Shown here piece by piece: positions 9,053 to 18,442 of a DNA stretch of 64,000 nt (the stretch's first letter is position 1; each line of letters begins with the position of its first letter). The notes under the pieces are model-generated. The model did not search any database, was not told the origin of the DNA, and saw only the letters and a program-made list of their open reading frames with translations. The stretch is from a virus: IMG/VR virus record IMGVR_UViG_3300045258_000102, positions 1 through 64,000 of that record. The stretch is one strand, 5' to 3'. A program made the position numbers and the translations under genes.

Positions 9053-10501
9053 CTACATTCCGGCGTAAGCGGGATTGCTCATAAACCCGCCACGCGTCGA
9101 CATTCCAGACCAGTAAGGCGAGAGGTAACTCAGAGGGCTGTCAAATGCCGTTGGGTGATTCGACATCGGATAGGTGCCGGTTGGCCCCTGCCCAGCATAG
9201 CCCGGTACAAACGCGTCCATTGGGCTTCCATAATACGGCTTGGTCGGATCGGTTGTCGTGCCGACCGCGAAGTTCTGCCCTGGCCTGTGGTTGATATTCT
9301 TCAGGTAGCCGTTCGGTCCGGCAGATGGAATCACCCTCGTGTCGATCGAGGGCGAACCGTAGCCGCCACCGTAACCAGTTCCGTAACCACCGCCGTAGTT
9401 CTGAATCATCCGGCCGAGCAGTCCCTGAATGAATGGATCCGAGCCGTAGCCGCCTCCCGGTGGCGCCGCATATTGGGCGGTGCCTTGCACAACGCGAGTC
9501 CCGGCCGGCGGCGGACTCGTGACGTACTGGCTGTGCAGCGTCGACTGCGAACCACTCGGGTCGATCTGGCCGCTGAGCGGACCGGTGCCCGGTCGCACGT
9601 AGCTGCCGCCGCCAACGGGTGTGTAGCCTTGGCCGACCATCTGCGCCTCTTGCGACGGCGCCGCTCCCGGTCGGAAGACTGACGCGTTTGCTTTGTACCA
9701 CGCGTCGGTGCCCGGTTGAGGACCGGCAATTGCCGGACGCGATGGAGTCGGAGCCGACGAGCTCGCCTGTGGCAAGCCGATAGCACCGTAGCCGCCGTTG
9801 GTCGATACCGGTGATGTCACGGCACCAGCCGTAGCTGCCGGCGGCATTGTTGCGACTGGCGTGCCTCCGGTGGTTCCGCTCAATTGGCCCGATGGATGAT
9901 TGTTGTCGAGCGAGGTGAATAGTCCCGGCAGGTTGTAGCCCGGGTTGCCTGCCGATGCGCCTCCGCCAATCGCTCCTACTCCGGCCTGGCCTGCGCCAAG
10001 CATGAGTTGGTTGAGTCCGCCGAGATCCGGATAGCCGTCGGTGCGTCGCTCCATGACGCCAGCGATCGGAGCCGCTGTCGACGCCCGCGTGTTGATGCGG
10101 TTTTGCAGCAGCGAGTCGTTGACATTGGTCAGAGCCGCTTGCCGCTGCGTCTCCGTGTCGCGCTGCCGAGCTTGGTTGAACGACGTGCCGGTGAGCCCCT
10201 GATTGGCTGCGGCGACCTTCTGGCTGCCGGCGAGCTTGTTGAACGCCTTGTTGACGTCGGCGACGCGAGATGCGCCAACATTGGCGACGTCGGCGAGAGA
10301 GGCGTTTCGGTCTAAACCGAGTAGGTTTAACGTGTCGTAATACCGATTCAGGCTGTCGGTGCGGGCCTGCCCTTCTTTGTTCTGGGCATCTTTGAGCAGG
10401 TTGAGGATCAGCGACACGGCCGAGTTCGGACCGGTTTGTTGCTGCTGTTGCCAGTTGGCGAGCTGGGATTGGTAAACGGCGTCAGCGTACGGATCGGACA
10501 T
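9053..10501 (-). CDS. Putative internal virion protein, Gly/Ser/Pro-rich
   Basis: 482 residues. The first 130 residues are helical and Gln/Asn/Ala-rich with repeated patterns such as NKAFNKLAGSQKVAAANQ. The rest is Gly-, Ser-, Pro- and Tyr-rich, with GGGYG-type repeats near residues 340-380, and is likely disordered. No catalytic motif. First of the three putative ejection proteins by transcription order. Helical N-termini of this sort occur in the smaller internal proteins of T7-like and other podoviruses, but no homologue can be named. Confidence 0.55.
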   Translation of the reverse strand: MSDPYADAVYQSQLANWQQQQQTGPNSAVSLILNLLKDAQNKEGQARTDSLNRYYDTLNLLGLDRNASLADVANVGASRVADVNKAFNKLAGSQKVAAANQGLTGTSFNQARQRDTETQRQAALTNVNDSLLQNRINTRASTAAPIAGVMERRTDGYPDLGGLNQLMLGAGQAGVGAIGGGASAGNPGYNLPGLFTSLDNNHPSGQLSGTTGGTPVATMPPAATAGAVTSPVSTNGGYGAIGLPQASSSAPTPSRPAIAGPQPGTDAWYKANASVFRPGAAPSQEAQMVGQGYTPVGGGSYVRPGTGPLSGQIDPSGSQSTLHSQYVTSPPPAGTRVVQGTAQYAAPPGGGYGSDPFIQGLLGRMIQNYGGGYGTGYGGGYGSPSIDTRVIPSAGPNGYLKNINHRPGQNFAVGTTTDPTKPYYGSPMDAFVPGYAGQGPTGTYPMSNHPTAFDSPLSYLSPYWSGMSTRGGFMSNPAYAGM

Positions 10502-10549
10502 GGCTTGGTCTCCTGGCTGGATTCAACGTAAACACTACCCGGCTAAAGA

Positions 10550-10891
10550 TCAAAGTGGCCCTGCCGCGTTTCGGCTGCCCAGCCACGCCGAGAACTTCCC
10601 GATCGCGTCGTTGATGCCGAATCGCTCGCCGAACGCGTTGAGAGCTTCCTGGCGCTTCTCACAGCCGCAGTTAGGGTCGAGGTTGAGTTCTGCTTTGAGG
10701 GCGACGTAGCGCTCTTTGGTGACGCCGAAAGTGGCGAAGAAGGATTCGGCGAGGTCGCCCAGTCCGACGCTGTCGCTGGTCTCGCCGCACGCGCGGTAGT
10801 AATTTCCCACCGCGTCGATCGGAATTGGCAGCCCGCAATCTGGGCAGATGGTGCCCTTCGGTGAGTCAGACGGTATCTGGCAGTTCTTCAT
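10550..10891 (-). CDS. Small Cys-containing late protein
   Basis: 113 residues from ATG 10891, which overlaps the stop of the upstream gene (ATGA); a longer in-frame start exists but would overlap that gene by 85 bases. Cysteines sit in ICPDCG, YRACG and NCGCEK, suggesting one zinc site. The C-terminal half is helical. No known family recognised. Placed between tail genes and internal proteins, so either a minor virion part or an assembly factor. Confidence 0.6.
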   Translation of the reverse strand: MKNCQIPSDSPKGTICPDCGLPIPIDAVGNYYRACGETSDSVGLGDLAESFFATFGVTKERYVALKAELNLDPNCGCEKRQEALNAFGERFGINDAIGKFSAWLGSRNAAGPL

Positions 10892-11382
10892 ACGAGATGG
10901 ACCGTGACGCTTGACGGCGGTGTGCAATCGCTGGTGAGGCAAGTCTGGCGCGGAACGACCAGCGGGCTGCATAGGTCGGCAAGGTCGGTTCCCCTAACAG
11001 CCCAGTAGCCAACCGATCCGCCAGATAGCGTGGCGATGTCGATACAGCCGACCTCGACCGTGTACCCAGTGGGTCCGTACGACAAGCAAATGCCGACGCC
11101 CGGAGGCGCCGGGCTGCAAAATCCGGTGGCCACTGACCAAGCAAAACTGCAAGGACCAGGAAATCTGGTGAATCCGCAGAACGAGCCGCCGCAGGTGCTG
11201 GCCGCAAGCGTGAACGTCCCCTGGAACACGCTGCAAGCGCAGCCGGTGGTTCGGCTGCCGCTCCACGCCCCGATAACAACCGAAGGCGTTGCGTTGAGCA
11301 CGCACGCGAGCGTCGTGCCGCAAACCAGCAGCTTATCATCAAAGATGCCCAGCTTTCCCGAGCAGATTCGCAGCGTGGTCAT
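10888..11382 (-). CDS. Cys/Gly-rich late protein
   Basis: 164 residues with about 16 cysteines in a Ser/Thr/Gly/Val background (TTGCACSVFQGTFTL, GSFCGFTRFPGPC). This resembles the disulfide-rich beta proteins often seen in planctomycete genomes. No signal peptide. Both ends overlap neighbours by ATGA (11379-11382 and 10888-10891), so it is translated as part of the tail-gene string. Perhaps a small beta-rich virion decoration. Function unknown. Confidence 0.6.
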   Translation of the reverse strand: MTTLRICSGKLGIFDDKLLVCGTTLACVLNATPSVVIGAWSGSRTTGCACSVFQGTFTLAASTCGGSFCGFTRFPGPCSFAWSVATGFCSPAPPGVGICLSYGPTGYTVEVGCIDIATLSGGSVGYWAVRGTDLADLCSPLVVPRQTCLTSDCTPPSSVTVHLV

Positions 11383-12368
11383 GGGCAGCTCGTGGTCGCC
11401 GCCACCGAACTCGCAATCGTGCCCGATGTGCCTGGGTCCACGGCGTAGACTTGGTAGTTGTGGTAGGTGAGAGTGACCGTGAGTAGCGTGCTCGACAGTG
11501 TGAGCGTAAGTCCAGTGACGCTGCGGATCGTCGTATTGACCGCGGCCCGGAAGTCGTTGCCTACGAGCTGCACGCCGGCGCTCGCCGTGTAAACTGGCAC
11601 CGTCGAGTTGATGATCGTCGTGATCGACGAGGCCGGCACCCAGGCGGTAAGGTTTCCGCTCACCTCGTCGAACTTCACGTCGACGTCGCTGCCGCCCTTT
11701 GTCGCAACCGGGCTCACCTTGTCGATCGCGAAACCTTCCGCGTCGGATCCGTCGTGCTTGACCTTGAACTTCTTCGTGTCAATTCCAGTACCGCCGAGGT
11801 CGTCGACCTGGAAGAAGAATCGCTCGGTCCCGTCGCCGTTGTCCTCGTGCTGGACGAGCCGCATCGTGCCGGCGTCGTACGCGCCAGGATTGGCGATCTT
11901 TGCTTCGAGGTAGTCGGCGCCGCCGCCCATGTTGTCGGCCGAGTTGAGCGCGACCTTGTGGTCTGAACCGCCGCCTCCACCGCCGCCGCTCGTGTTGCCG
12001 ACGGTATCGACTTCGTAACGAGTGGTTCCGTCTGGCAGCCTGAACGCCTTGGCGTAGCCCATGTCGCCAGCCACGGCCGTCGGCTGGAATCGCTGCAGGA
12101 GATCCGTGATCGTCACCGGGATCGTCGTCGCGTTGCCGTCGTTGTCGAGCGCCAACGCCGGCGCTTCGAACGATGTGCCGTCGAACGAGTCAGTGAGCGC
12201 GAACCGCAGCCAGCTCACGTGTGAGGTCTCGTACGGCGCTTGGTACGGTCCCGGCCGCCCCAGCGTGTCGTGGAGCGTCACGGCCGCGCGCGCGTTGTGG
12301 TTCTGGTCCGACTCGCTGCCGATCGTCTTGCGAAAGAGGTTGCCGCCCTGGTTCTTGGAGATGGCCAC
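11379..12368 (-). CDS. Putative tail-associated beta-rich protein
   Basis: 329 residues from GTG 12368, which shares one base with the TAG of the upstream gene; the open frame extends further upstream but lies inside that gene. A run of seven glycines near residue 130 splits an N-terminal part (with LGRPGPYQAPYETSHV) from a Ser/Thr/Val-rich C-terminal half that alternates like beta strands. Follows the tail-tubular-B-like gene, so a tail-tip or fibre-attachment part is plausible. Confidence 0.55.
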   Translation of the reverse strand: MAISKNQGGNLFRKTIGSESDQNHNARAAVTLHDTLGRPGPYQAPYETSHVSWLRFALTDSFDGTSFEAPALALDNDGNATTIPVTITDLLQRFQPTAVAGDMGYAKAFRLPDGTTRYEVDTVGNTSGGGGGGGSDHKVALNSADNMGGGADYLEAKIANPGAYDAGTMRLVQHEDNGDGTERFFFQVDDLGGTGIDTKKFKVKHDGSDAEGFAIDKVSPVATKGGSDVDVKFDEVSGNLTAWVPASSITTIINSTVPVYTASAGVQLVGNDFRAAVNTTIRSVTGLTLTLSSTLLTVTLTYHNYQVYAVDPGTSGTIASSVAATTSCP

Positions 12369-13882
12369 TAGAGATACCTCTCGCTGCCGCCGGGCTTGAT
12401 GATCAGGTCGATCTCCTCGATGGACCAGAAGCTCGTGTACGGGATGGCGACCTTCGCCATCACCACCGCGCCGCGTAGGCCCGGGTGGCAGCGCCAATGG
12501 TTTTCCTTCAGTGCTCGGACGTTCGTCGTCCAGAGGCGGTCTTCGTCGCCCGCGTCCATTGCGGCTTTACAACTGTCGGCGTCGCCGGCCGTCACAAAAC
12601 TGATCGTTGCCGACTGCGTGTCGTCGTCGGTGTTCTCGCTGAACTTGACGACAGCTTGCTGCAACTGGCCCTGAGTGCTTACGCCATTACCCATCGCCAC
12701 CGGTCCGATGACCACGTAGTTCTCGAAAATCTCTCCGTCGTCGATGTCGGCTTGAAAGCGATTCAGGCCACTGCCGCCCATCAGCACCGGCGAATAGTCG
12801 TCGGTTTCCAGTGGACCGAACGTATAGGCGCACATTGGCCGAATGTCATCCGTGAACTTCATGGGCCAGAAGCCGCGTCCGCTCCAATCGATCTTCCACT
12901 GCTGATCTAGCGTCGAGTCGGTCTTGTGCGTGGCGACGACGTAGACGCAGTCGAACCGTGGATCAAAAGCGAGGCAGGCGTCGTACTTTGTGCTCGTGAT
13001 GCCAAGCATTTCATTGGGTAGCGGTCGCTTCGAGAGCGGTTCCGCCGCGCCGCCGGCGCCAGCAATCACGTAGACGCCATCTTGCGAGAGGAAAACGAAC
13101 TCGTTGCCGGGCCCGAAGCAGTAGGCGCCGCGCGTGACGGGTCCGAACTTTTGGCAGAATGTGCCGAGGCTCGCGCCTTCCGCCGTCGGGTCGCCACGGA
13201 GAATGTAAATCTGATCCTGGCAGGCAAAGAGCAGCGTGTCGTCGCCATAGGGGATCGGCGCCGTGATTGGCGCACCGATCTTGCCGCCGAGGAAGTCGCT
13301 CCCCTGGATCGCGATACCGGGAATGAATGGCCCGAAATCCCAGCCGAGCGGGTTGTCGGTGTCGCTCATAAACCATTCTTCGTCTTTGACGAGCACGATG
13401 CGCCCGAGGTAAACGCAGCCATTGGTGCAACCGGTCGGGATGGTGCCGGGCGAGTCGGCGGTCCAGGTGTGCACGGTGTCGTCCGAGAAGTCGTAGTATT
13501 TGTACGAAGAGTCGAGGATGTAGAGCTGGTTGCCGTAGGGGATGAGGCCGATCGGCGCGTTGGCGGTGAATCCGCTCGCGACGCTCGTAAACGACGTGCC
13601 GGCCGAGGACTTGTAGAGGTGGCCGCCAACCATCGCCATCAACTGGCGGTTGTACGTCGAACCGATGGCGACGCGGACTTCCGAGATCCCGCTGACGTAA
13701 CCGGTCGTTCCGACGCCGACCAGCGGCGGCCGCCGGGCGCCTCGCTTACGACCGGTCTTGAAGTCGGTCGGCCAGACGTTGAGGCAATCACACGTCGTGT
13801 ATGGCGGCTGCGACTGGAAAGCCAGCGAGCGGTTGAGGCCGCCGATCGGGAAGATGACGCGCTTGGTAAACGTGCCCGGCAT
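12368..13882 (-). CDS. Tail tubular protein B-like / stabilisation protein
   Basis: 504 residues from ATG 13882, preceded by CTAGGAGACTCA. The N-terminus (FPIGGLNRSLAF, then CDCLNVWPTDFKTGRKRG) follows the pattern of podovirus tail nozzle proteins, where an early NVxP motif and an Arg/Lys/Gly string open a beta-propeller. Near residue 170 MSDTDNPLGWDFGPF matches the NPLxW segment typical of that family. Many Gly-Asp-Tyr turns follow. In the virion it would form the lower tail tube below the adaptor ring. Family assignment is by eye. Confidence 0.65.
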   Translation of the reverse strand: MPGTFTKRVIFPIGGLNRSLAFQSQPPYTTCDCLNVWPTDFKTGRKRGARRPPLVGVGTTGYVSGISEVRVAIGSTYNRQLMAMVGGHLYKSSAGTSFTSVASGFTANAPIGLIPYGNQLYILDSSYKYYDFSDDTVHTWTADSPGTIPTGCTNGCVYLGRIVLVKDEEWFMSDTDNPLGWDFGPFIPGIAIQGSDFLGGKIGAPITAPIPYGDDTLLFACQDQIYILRGDPTAEGASLGTFCQKFGPVTRGAYCFGPGNEFVFLSQDGVYVIAGAGGAAEPLSKRPLPNEMLGITSTKYDACLAFDPRFDCVYVVATHKTDSTLDQQWKIDWSGRGFWPMKFTDDIRPMCAYTFGPLETDDYSPVLMGGSGLNRFQADIDDGEIFENYVVIGPVAMGNGVSTQGQLQQAVVKFSENTDDDTQSATISFVTAGDADSCKAAMDAGDEDRLWTTNVRALKENHWRCHPGLRGAVVMAKVAIPYTSFWSIEEIDLIIKPGGSERYL

Positions 13883-13890
13883 TGAGTCTC

Positions 13891-14286
13891 CTAGCCCAAG
13901 ACGTACGTCACATAGACATGCGATCCTGTGCGCACCGTCCTCAGCAACGCGGAGGTTGCGATCGCCACTACCGGGTTTCCGACGATCGTGTGGTCGGTGT
14001 TCGCCGTCAGCGTGATCGCGCCGGAAGACGTGTTGCGGTTGATGAGAGACCAGTTGAAGCCCTCGCCCGTGCAGATTCCCAAGGGTAGGCACAGCGTGTC
14101 GAGATTCGAGCCGGTGTCGAGGTTGCCGACGATGGCGCCGGTCTGCCCGCTGGCGTTGATGATGCCGCCCAGCGTCTCGGCAGCGGTGTACGTGTGCGGG
14201 CTCGCGCCGGTCTCAGCGTCGACCGTCGTCGCCACAAACAGCGCGTTGCCGATCGAGAGGTTCGGAATTGTATTGATTGAGCCCAT
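13891..14286 (-). CDS. Small late structural protein
   Basis: 131 residues from ATG 14286, preceded by TAGGAAAACCGCTAGC. Ser/Thr/Ala/Gly-rich with alternating hydrophobics, suggesting a beta-sandwich; it includes TSSGAITLTANTDHTIVG, a motif style common in phage decoration and fibre proteins. No family name can be given. Lies 8 bases upstream of the tail-tubular-B-like gene. Confidence 0.6.
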   Translation of the reverse strand: MGSINTIPNLSIGNALFVATTVDAETGASPHTYTAAETLGGIINASGQTGAIVGNLDTGSNLDTLCLPLGICTGEGFNWSLINRNTSSGAITLTANTDHTIVGNPVVAIATSALLRTVRTGSHVYVTYVLG

Positions 14287-14299
14287 GCTAGCGGTTTTC

Positions 14300-15049
14300 C
14301 TACAGGTAGCAGAGCGCGGCCAGATGGACCTCGCTAATGATCGCGTTGATGTTGGCACCGGCGTCGCCGTTGTCTGTAACGGTGGTCCCCAGGCGGATGT
14401 CTAGTAGGTCGCCAGGCACGAGGTTTGTGGCTGTGAGCGCCATGGTGATATTCGAAAGCGTGAGTGAGTCAATGTCGGCAGGGGTGCCGAAGAGGTCCAC
14501 GGTCGGTGCAGCCGCTCTGTAGACGTTAGCCGTAAGCGTTGCCGCCGTGTCGGCTAGCGTCTGCATCCCGGCTTTGACAACCAAGGAAATAGCTCCGCCA
14601 GGCACGTAGCGATCCGGCACGGGCACGATTTTTCTGGCGTATTGGGTTACGCCGCCGCTGCCGCCGACGTCGGAACCCTTGAGCGTCGGCGCGCTAGTGC
14701 CGTAGGTTCCGGGCGTGAAGATCAGATCGTCGGCCGAGAGCGCAGTCAAACCAAGCGGCGTTAGCGGCGCGTCCCAAACCTTCCAGTTGTCCAGCGGAAT
14801 CGAGAACGTCTGCGTTCCGGTGACGGTCGTGGCGAGCGCTGTAAGTGACACGAATGCGCACGAGGCCGGCGACCCCGTGTTGACGTACATCGCGTCGAGC
14901 GCCGTCGTGCCGAGCGCCTTGGTCCAGATTGCACCGTGCTGCCAGCCAATGACGCCGTCGGAGGGAACAGTCGGTCCGGTGCCGAAATCCAAGCCGTAGT
15001 CCGACTTGATGGCTTCGCCGGTGGCCGGAACGTGAATTGTGTCGGACAT
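14300..15049 (-). CDS. Putative virion beta-rich protein
   Basis: 249 residues. Mostly beta-type composition (Thr, Ser, Ala, Val, Gly). The middle reads FSIPLDNWKVWDAPLT, and the end ANINAIISEVHLAALCYL resembles the closing strand of jelly-roll-like domains. The N-terminus GEAIKSDYGLDFGTGP is polar. Its place among small tail genes suggests a head-tail or fibre part. No recognised family. Confidence 0.55.
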   Translation of the reverse strand: MSDTIHVPATGEAIKSDYGLDFGTGPTVPSDGVIGWQHGAIWTKALGTTALDAMYVNTGSPASCAFVSLTALATTVTGTQTFSIPLDNWKVWDAPLTPLGLTALSADDLIFTPGTYGTSAPTLKGSDVGGSGGVTQYARKIVPVPDRYVPGGAISLVVKAGMQTLADTAATLTANVYRAAAPTVDLFGTPADIDSLTLSNITMALTATNLVPGDLLDIRLGTTVTDNGDAGANINAIISEVHLAALCYL

Positions 15050-15093
15050 GGTCGAGGCTCCTGGATTGCTGCGAGTGGTGCAAAAACGGTCGA

Positions 15094-15315
15094 CTACGAC
15101 TCGGATCCGACGATCGTCCAGACTGCCGAAGCCAAAGTCCCGGTATTCTGATAGAGTTTCACGGTTCCGGTTATCGTGAGTACGCAGCCGGGTGCATAAC
15201 CCGCCCCGCCGTCGGAAGGCAGTGTCGCGAGTCGAGCAAAATAAGTGCCCTCGCCCGGTAGCGAAATCAAAGCGCCGCCGGCCTCTGTAGCATGGATAGT
15301 TGCTGGCTTAGTCAT
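15094..15315 (-). CDS. Small late structural protein
   Basis: 73 residues, well started by AAAGGAGTTTTGAA before ATG 15315. A single small beta domain is likely (VLTITGTVKLYQNTGTLA). Sits between the adaptor-like gene and the 249-residue virion protein. No known family. Confidence 0.55.
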   Translation of the reverse strand: MTKPATIHATEAGGALISLPGEGTYFARLATLPSDGGAGYAPGCVLTITGTVKLYQNTGTLASAVWTIVGSES

Positions 15316-15327
15316 TTCAAAACTCCT

Positions 15328-16149
15328 TTAGGGAACTGGTGTGTAAGTGAGTCCGGTAGCGCGTGGGCCGCGATCGTACAAGTTGCCGCTGTGGTTGCCG
15401 TTGTATCCAAACGACCGCGGCGTCGTGAGGCTGCGATCGAAGTCAACGCTCGCGATCAAGAGTTCGAGGAATCGCGCAGCGTGCGGGCCGCGCTCGTCGT
15501 TGATACGAAGCTCGGCGGCTGCGAGCATCGATTCCAAGAGCGAGTCTGAATGCGGCTGGCCACCGAGCGGATAGGGCGTGTCGTCGGAGATCGCGTGCGG
15601 AGCCGACCAATAGCGACCGTAGAGCGTCGCATTGCTCGAGGGCGTCGGGTAAACCATCAGCTGCTGACGCTGGCCGCTCGTGCCGTCGTTCGCCAGCGGG
15701 CAAACGGCCGCGAACTTCGGCATTGAGCCGAGCACTGAGGTCGTGCCGCGCTCGCGGAGTTTGAGGATCTCGCCGACTTTTGTTAGCGCGACTCCTTCGC
15801 ACTGGCTGTCCGTCGGGCTGTAATAGAGCTTGGGGCCGATGAAACCACCGAAGTCCGCCGGCAGCGTGTAATCTTTCGTGTCGGCCACTAACGCCTGAGT
15901 CAGCATTGGCTTCAGGAAGCTCCACACGTGCGACGAGCGCTCGCCCGGCAAGCGCTGGCACTTGTAGAAGCCGTTCTCGCCCGACTTGATCCAGGCGTCG
16001 ACGTCGGCGAGCTGCTCGCTCGTCTTGGTGCCGGTCGCCGAGAGGCCGGCGTAGCGGTAGAGGGCGCGTGTGGCGACCGAACGCGTGAGCACGAGCCCGC
16101 TTTCGCCGCCCGCTCCGCTTGCTGCCGTCGTTGTGAATGAGTTTCCCAT
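15328..16149 (-). CDS. Head-tail adaptor-like (tail tubular A-type) protein
   Basis: 273 residues. The N-terminal helical part (RYAGLSATGTKTSEQLADV) is followed by a central beta segment (DTKDYTLPADFGGF, LYYSPTDSQCEGVALTKV) and a helical C-terminus (DSLLESMLAAAELRINDERG). This order, with a LPADF/LPxD motif and a long final helix, is what podovirus adaptor proteins below the portal show. It lies a few genes after capsid and before the tail-tubular-B-like gene, as expected. Alternative: another ring connector protein. Confidence 0.6.
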   Translation of the reverse strand: MGNSFTTTAASGAGGESGLVLTRSVATRALYRYAGLSATGTKTSEQLADVDAWIKSGENGFYKCQRLPGERSSHVWSFLKPMLTQALVADTKDYTLPADFGGFIGPKLYYSPTDSQCEGVALTKVGEILKLRERGTTSVLGSMPKFAAVCPLANDGTSGQRQQLMVYPTPSSNATLYGRYWSAPHAISDDTPYPLGGQPHSDSLLESMLAAAELRINDERGPHAARFLELLIASVDFDRSLTTPRSFGYNGNHSGNLYDRGPRATGLTYTPVP

Positions 16150-16151
16150 GA

Positions 16152-16820
16152 TTAGTCAGCCACCGCCACAAAGGATTGGCCGTTGATCGAGTTTTCCCCA
16201 GATTTTTGCATCCAGAGCCAATAGGTCAATCCAGCATTGAGCAGGAAGGTGGCCTGGCCGTCGTCGTTCGTATCTTTGGTCCCGGCCACCACATCGTCTC
16301 CCTCTGCGTCCGTGGTAATCCAGACGCGAGCGTTGGCCACCGGATCGCCGAGATCCGTGATCGTCATGGTGCAGGTATCGGCGCCGGCCCCAGGCGTCGC
16401 GACCCCGGCGAATTGATCGAGCGCACCGGGGCTGAATAGCACGGTCTGCACGCCGTCGATGAGCGTCGAACCGTCCCAGTACACAAGCCCGCTGCTGTTG
16501 AGCGAGAGGGCTGCACTGGTCGGTCCCGGCGACAAATTGCTGGGCGTCGCGACGTCGTAGGGTGCCATCAAATAGAACGCCGCCGGGAGCCCAGAAGGGA
16601 ACGCGCTGCACTTGTACCTGCCGATTCCAGTACCGGTGCTTGTCCTGATCTCAGTCGCCGTTCGCCTGCCGGTTGCGAACGCGCTGTCGGCCACACCGGA
16701 GATCGCCGACATGGCCGATCCGCTGACGTAAATCGACTGCTGATCCTGCGAGAAGATCAACACCGCCAGATTTGCCTCGCGGCCGCTCGTGTAGCCAAAT
16801 GCAAATTGGGTGTAAGCCAT
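16152..16820 (-). CDS. Fibre or appendage protein with prealbumin-like domain
   Basis: 222 residues. The last 80 residues (CTMTITDLGDPVANARVWIT, then TKDTNDDGQATFLLNAGLTY) match the carboxypeptidase-regulatory / prealbumin-like beta fold, in which a ligand-bearing sandwich follows a D-DGxAxF pattern. The first part is Ser/Gly-rich beta. ATG 16820 overlaps the tailspike stop (TGATG), so the two are made together and may be partners in one appendage. Confidence 0.6.
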   Translation of the reverse strand: MAYTQFAFGYTSGREANLAVLIFSQDQQSIYVSGSAMSAISGVADSAFATGRRTATEIRTSTGTGIGRYKCSAFPSGLPAAFYLMAPYDVATPSNLSPGPTSAALSLNSSGLVYWDGSTLIDGVQTVLFSPGALDQFAGVATPGAGADTCTMTITDLGDPVANARVWITTDAEGDDVVAGTKDTNDDGQATFLLNAGLTYWLWMQKSGENSINGQSFVAVAD

Positions 16821-18397
16821 CAGTACGTGTAGATTTCGATTTGATTGGAGGTGCGCACGCCGGACGGGATATTCGGCGAGCCCAGCGTTCCAGTCGTGCC
16901 GTCGGCCCAGCGCGTCGGGCGGCTCGAAGCGCCACGGAGGGTGATCCTATTCGCGGTCAGCGCGATGCCGTCTTCGACGTAAAAGCCGTTGGTGTGACTG
17001 TCGTCGAGGACTACGTTGAGGTGCGTCCCGGCGAGGTGGCCAGCAACGTGGCAGGCGTGTGTCCCGCTGCCGCCGACTCGGGCGTTGATTTGCTGGCACT
17101 GCAACGTGTCGGAGGCGTTGCTTCCGATCAGCAAGCCGTTGCCGGACGTAGTGTCGATATAGGCCGATGGTAGGTCGAGCCGGTCGGCGTAGGTGCCGAT
17201 GACCACCGAGTAGCCAGTCGGATTGGGGTCGCCGCCGTCGGCAGTCGTCGTGCTGTTGTTGATGTGGATGGCCGCGACGTAGCAGTTAGGGGCCATGATC
17301 CGCGCATCGCAGTGGCTGTTGCTGAAGGCCCGTACCGAGGCGCCGATAATACTTCCCGCAGCCGTTTCAGCGACATCCAAGCCGATACCGGAATTTTCGA
17401 GCTCCCAATTCCCGTCGCCGATAGTTCCGGCCCCTGACAGCAGCATGGCCGCGATTCCGCAGCCGAAGTTGTGATTTTTTCCGACCTGGATGGCGTTGCC
17501 GAGTAGCAACATGCCGTAGTCTCGGCAGCCCTGTGAGGTGTGGTTATCGGTTACCGCATCGGTCGCCGCGATCGTCAAGCCGCACAAGGAATGGCGAACC
17601 GTAGTATTCTCAATATGTATTTTTTCATGGTCCAGCGGCGCGAAGTTGGCCGATTGCGTGGCGGGGTCCAGCGCGTAACTGGCGTAGATTCCGTGCCCCG
17701 GAAAGCCGGTCAAAATGAGGTTCTGGATGAGCGCCGCCGACGCCTCGAATGCCAGCCCATCGCACGCATACTTGCGTGTCGTCTCAAACGCAAAGTTGGA
17801 GCTAATTCTAGGATTCGGGTCGGCGCAGAGCAGCCAGTTCCGAACCGTCGGACAGCAAATGCCACCCTGCGGAAAGTACCCGTTGGCGTTGATCGCCACG
17901 TCCGAGCTAACGACCGCGACATCGTTGTAGAGCCGCGACAGTGCCAGCGATGTTGCGCCAGCGGCAGCGGCAGCGGTTAGCACAAGGTAGCCGGCGGGAA
18001 ACTTGATCTGGAAACCGGCCGGAAGAGCGCGGTCGATCGCGGAGACCGCCAGCGTGGCCGTCGGAGCGCCAGCAGTGAACGTGTGCGAGGCGCCGGCTGT
18101 GACCAAGAGATTGTAGTAGCCGTCCTTGATGAGCGCGTTGGGCGAGGGAACCATGCAGCCGCCATCGACAGATGGGGGCGTGCACATCGACTCGCTGGCG
18201 ATGAGGATGGAGTTGAAGCCGGCGCTGCCTTCGATCAGGCAGCCGGACTCCATGGGGATCGGGGACGTACGGTAGTCTGAGAGGGCTTGGAGATTGGCCC
18301 GCAGCGTCGCGTCGTCGATCCCGTGGAAATTCGTGTTCGGAAACGACGGCCTGATCGTTTTCAGGATTCTGTCGGCGTTGTCTGCGGCATCGAACAC
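16820..18397 (-). CDS. Tailspike-like right-handed beta-helix protein
   Basis: 525 residues from GTG 18397 with TTGGAGATGACTAC ahead of it. The sequence from about 130 to 500 shows regular short beta strands with stacked Asn/Asp turns (for example YALDPATQSANFAPLDHEKI, NGLLIGSNASDTLQCQQI), typical of parallel beta-helix tailspikes and pectate-lyase-like folds that bind or cleave surface glycans. An N-terminal 60-residue piece (DATLRANLQALSDYRTSPIP) would attach it to the virion. No catalytic residues can be assigned. Confidence 0.7.
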   Translation of the reverse strand: MFDAADNADRILKTIRPSFPNTNFHGIDDATLRANLQALSDYRTSPIPMESGCLIEGSAGFNSILIASESMCTPPSVDGGCMVPSPNALIKDGYYNLLVTAGASHTFTAGAPTATLAVSAIDRALPAGFQIKFPAGYLVLTAAAAAGATSLALSRLYNDVAVVSSDVAINANGYFPQGGICCPTVRNWLLCADPNPRISSNFAFETTRKYACDGLAFEASAALIQNLILTGFPGHGIYASYALDPATQSANFAPLDHEKIHIENTTVRHSLCGLTIAATDAVTDNHTSQGCRDYGMLLLGNAIQVGKNHNFGCGIAAMLLSGAGTIGDGNWELENSGIGLDVAETAAGSIIGASVRAFSNSHCDARIMAPNCYVAAIHINNSTTTADGGDPNPTGYSVVIGTYADRLDLPSAYIDTTSGNGLLIGSNASDTLQCQQINARVGGSGTHACHVAGHLAGTHLNVVLDDSHTNGFYVEDGIALTANRITLRGASSRPTRWADGTTGTLGSPNIPSGVRTSNQIEIYTY

Positions 18398-18442
18398 GTA
18401 GTCATCTCCAAGCCATAGGCCCAGTCGCCGCGGCGTGGCCGA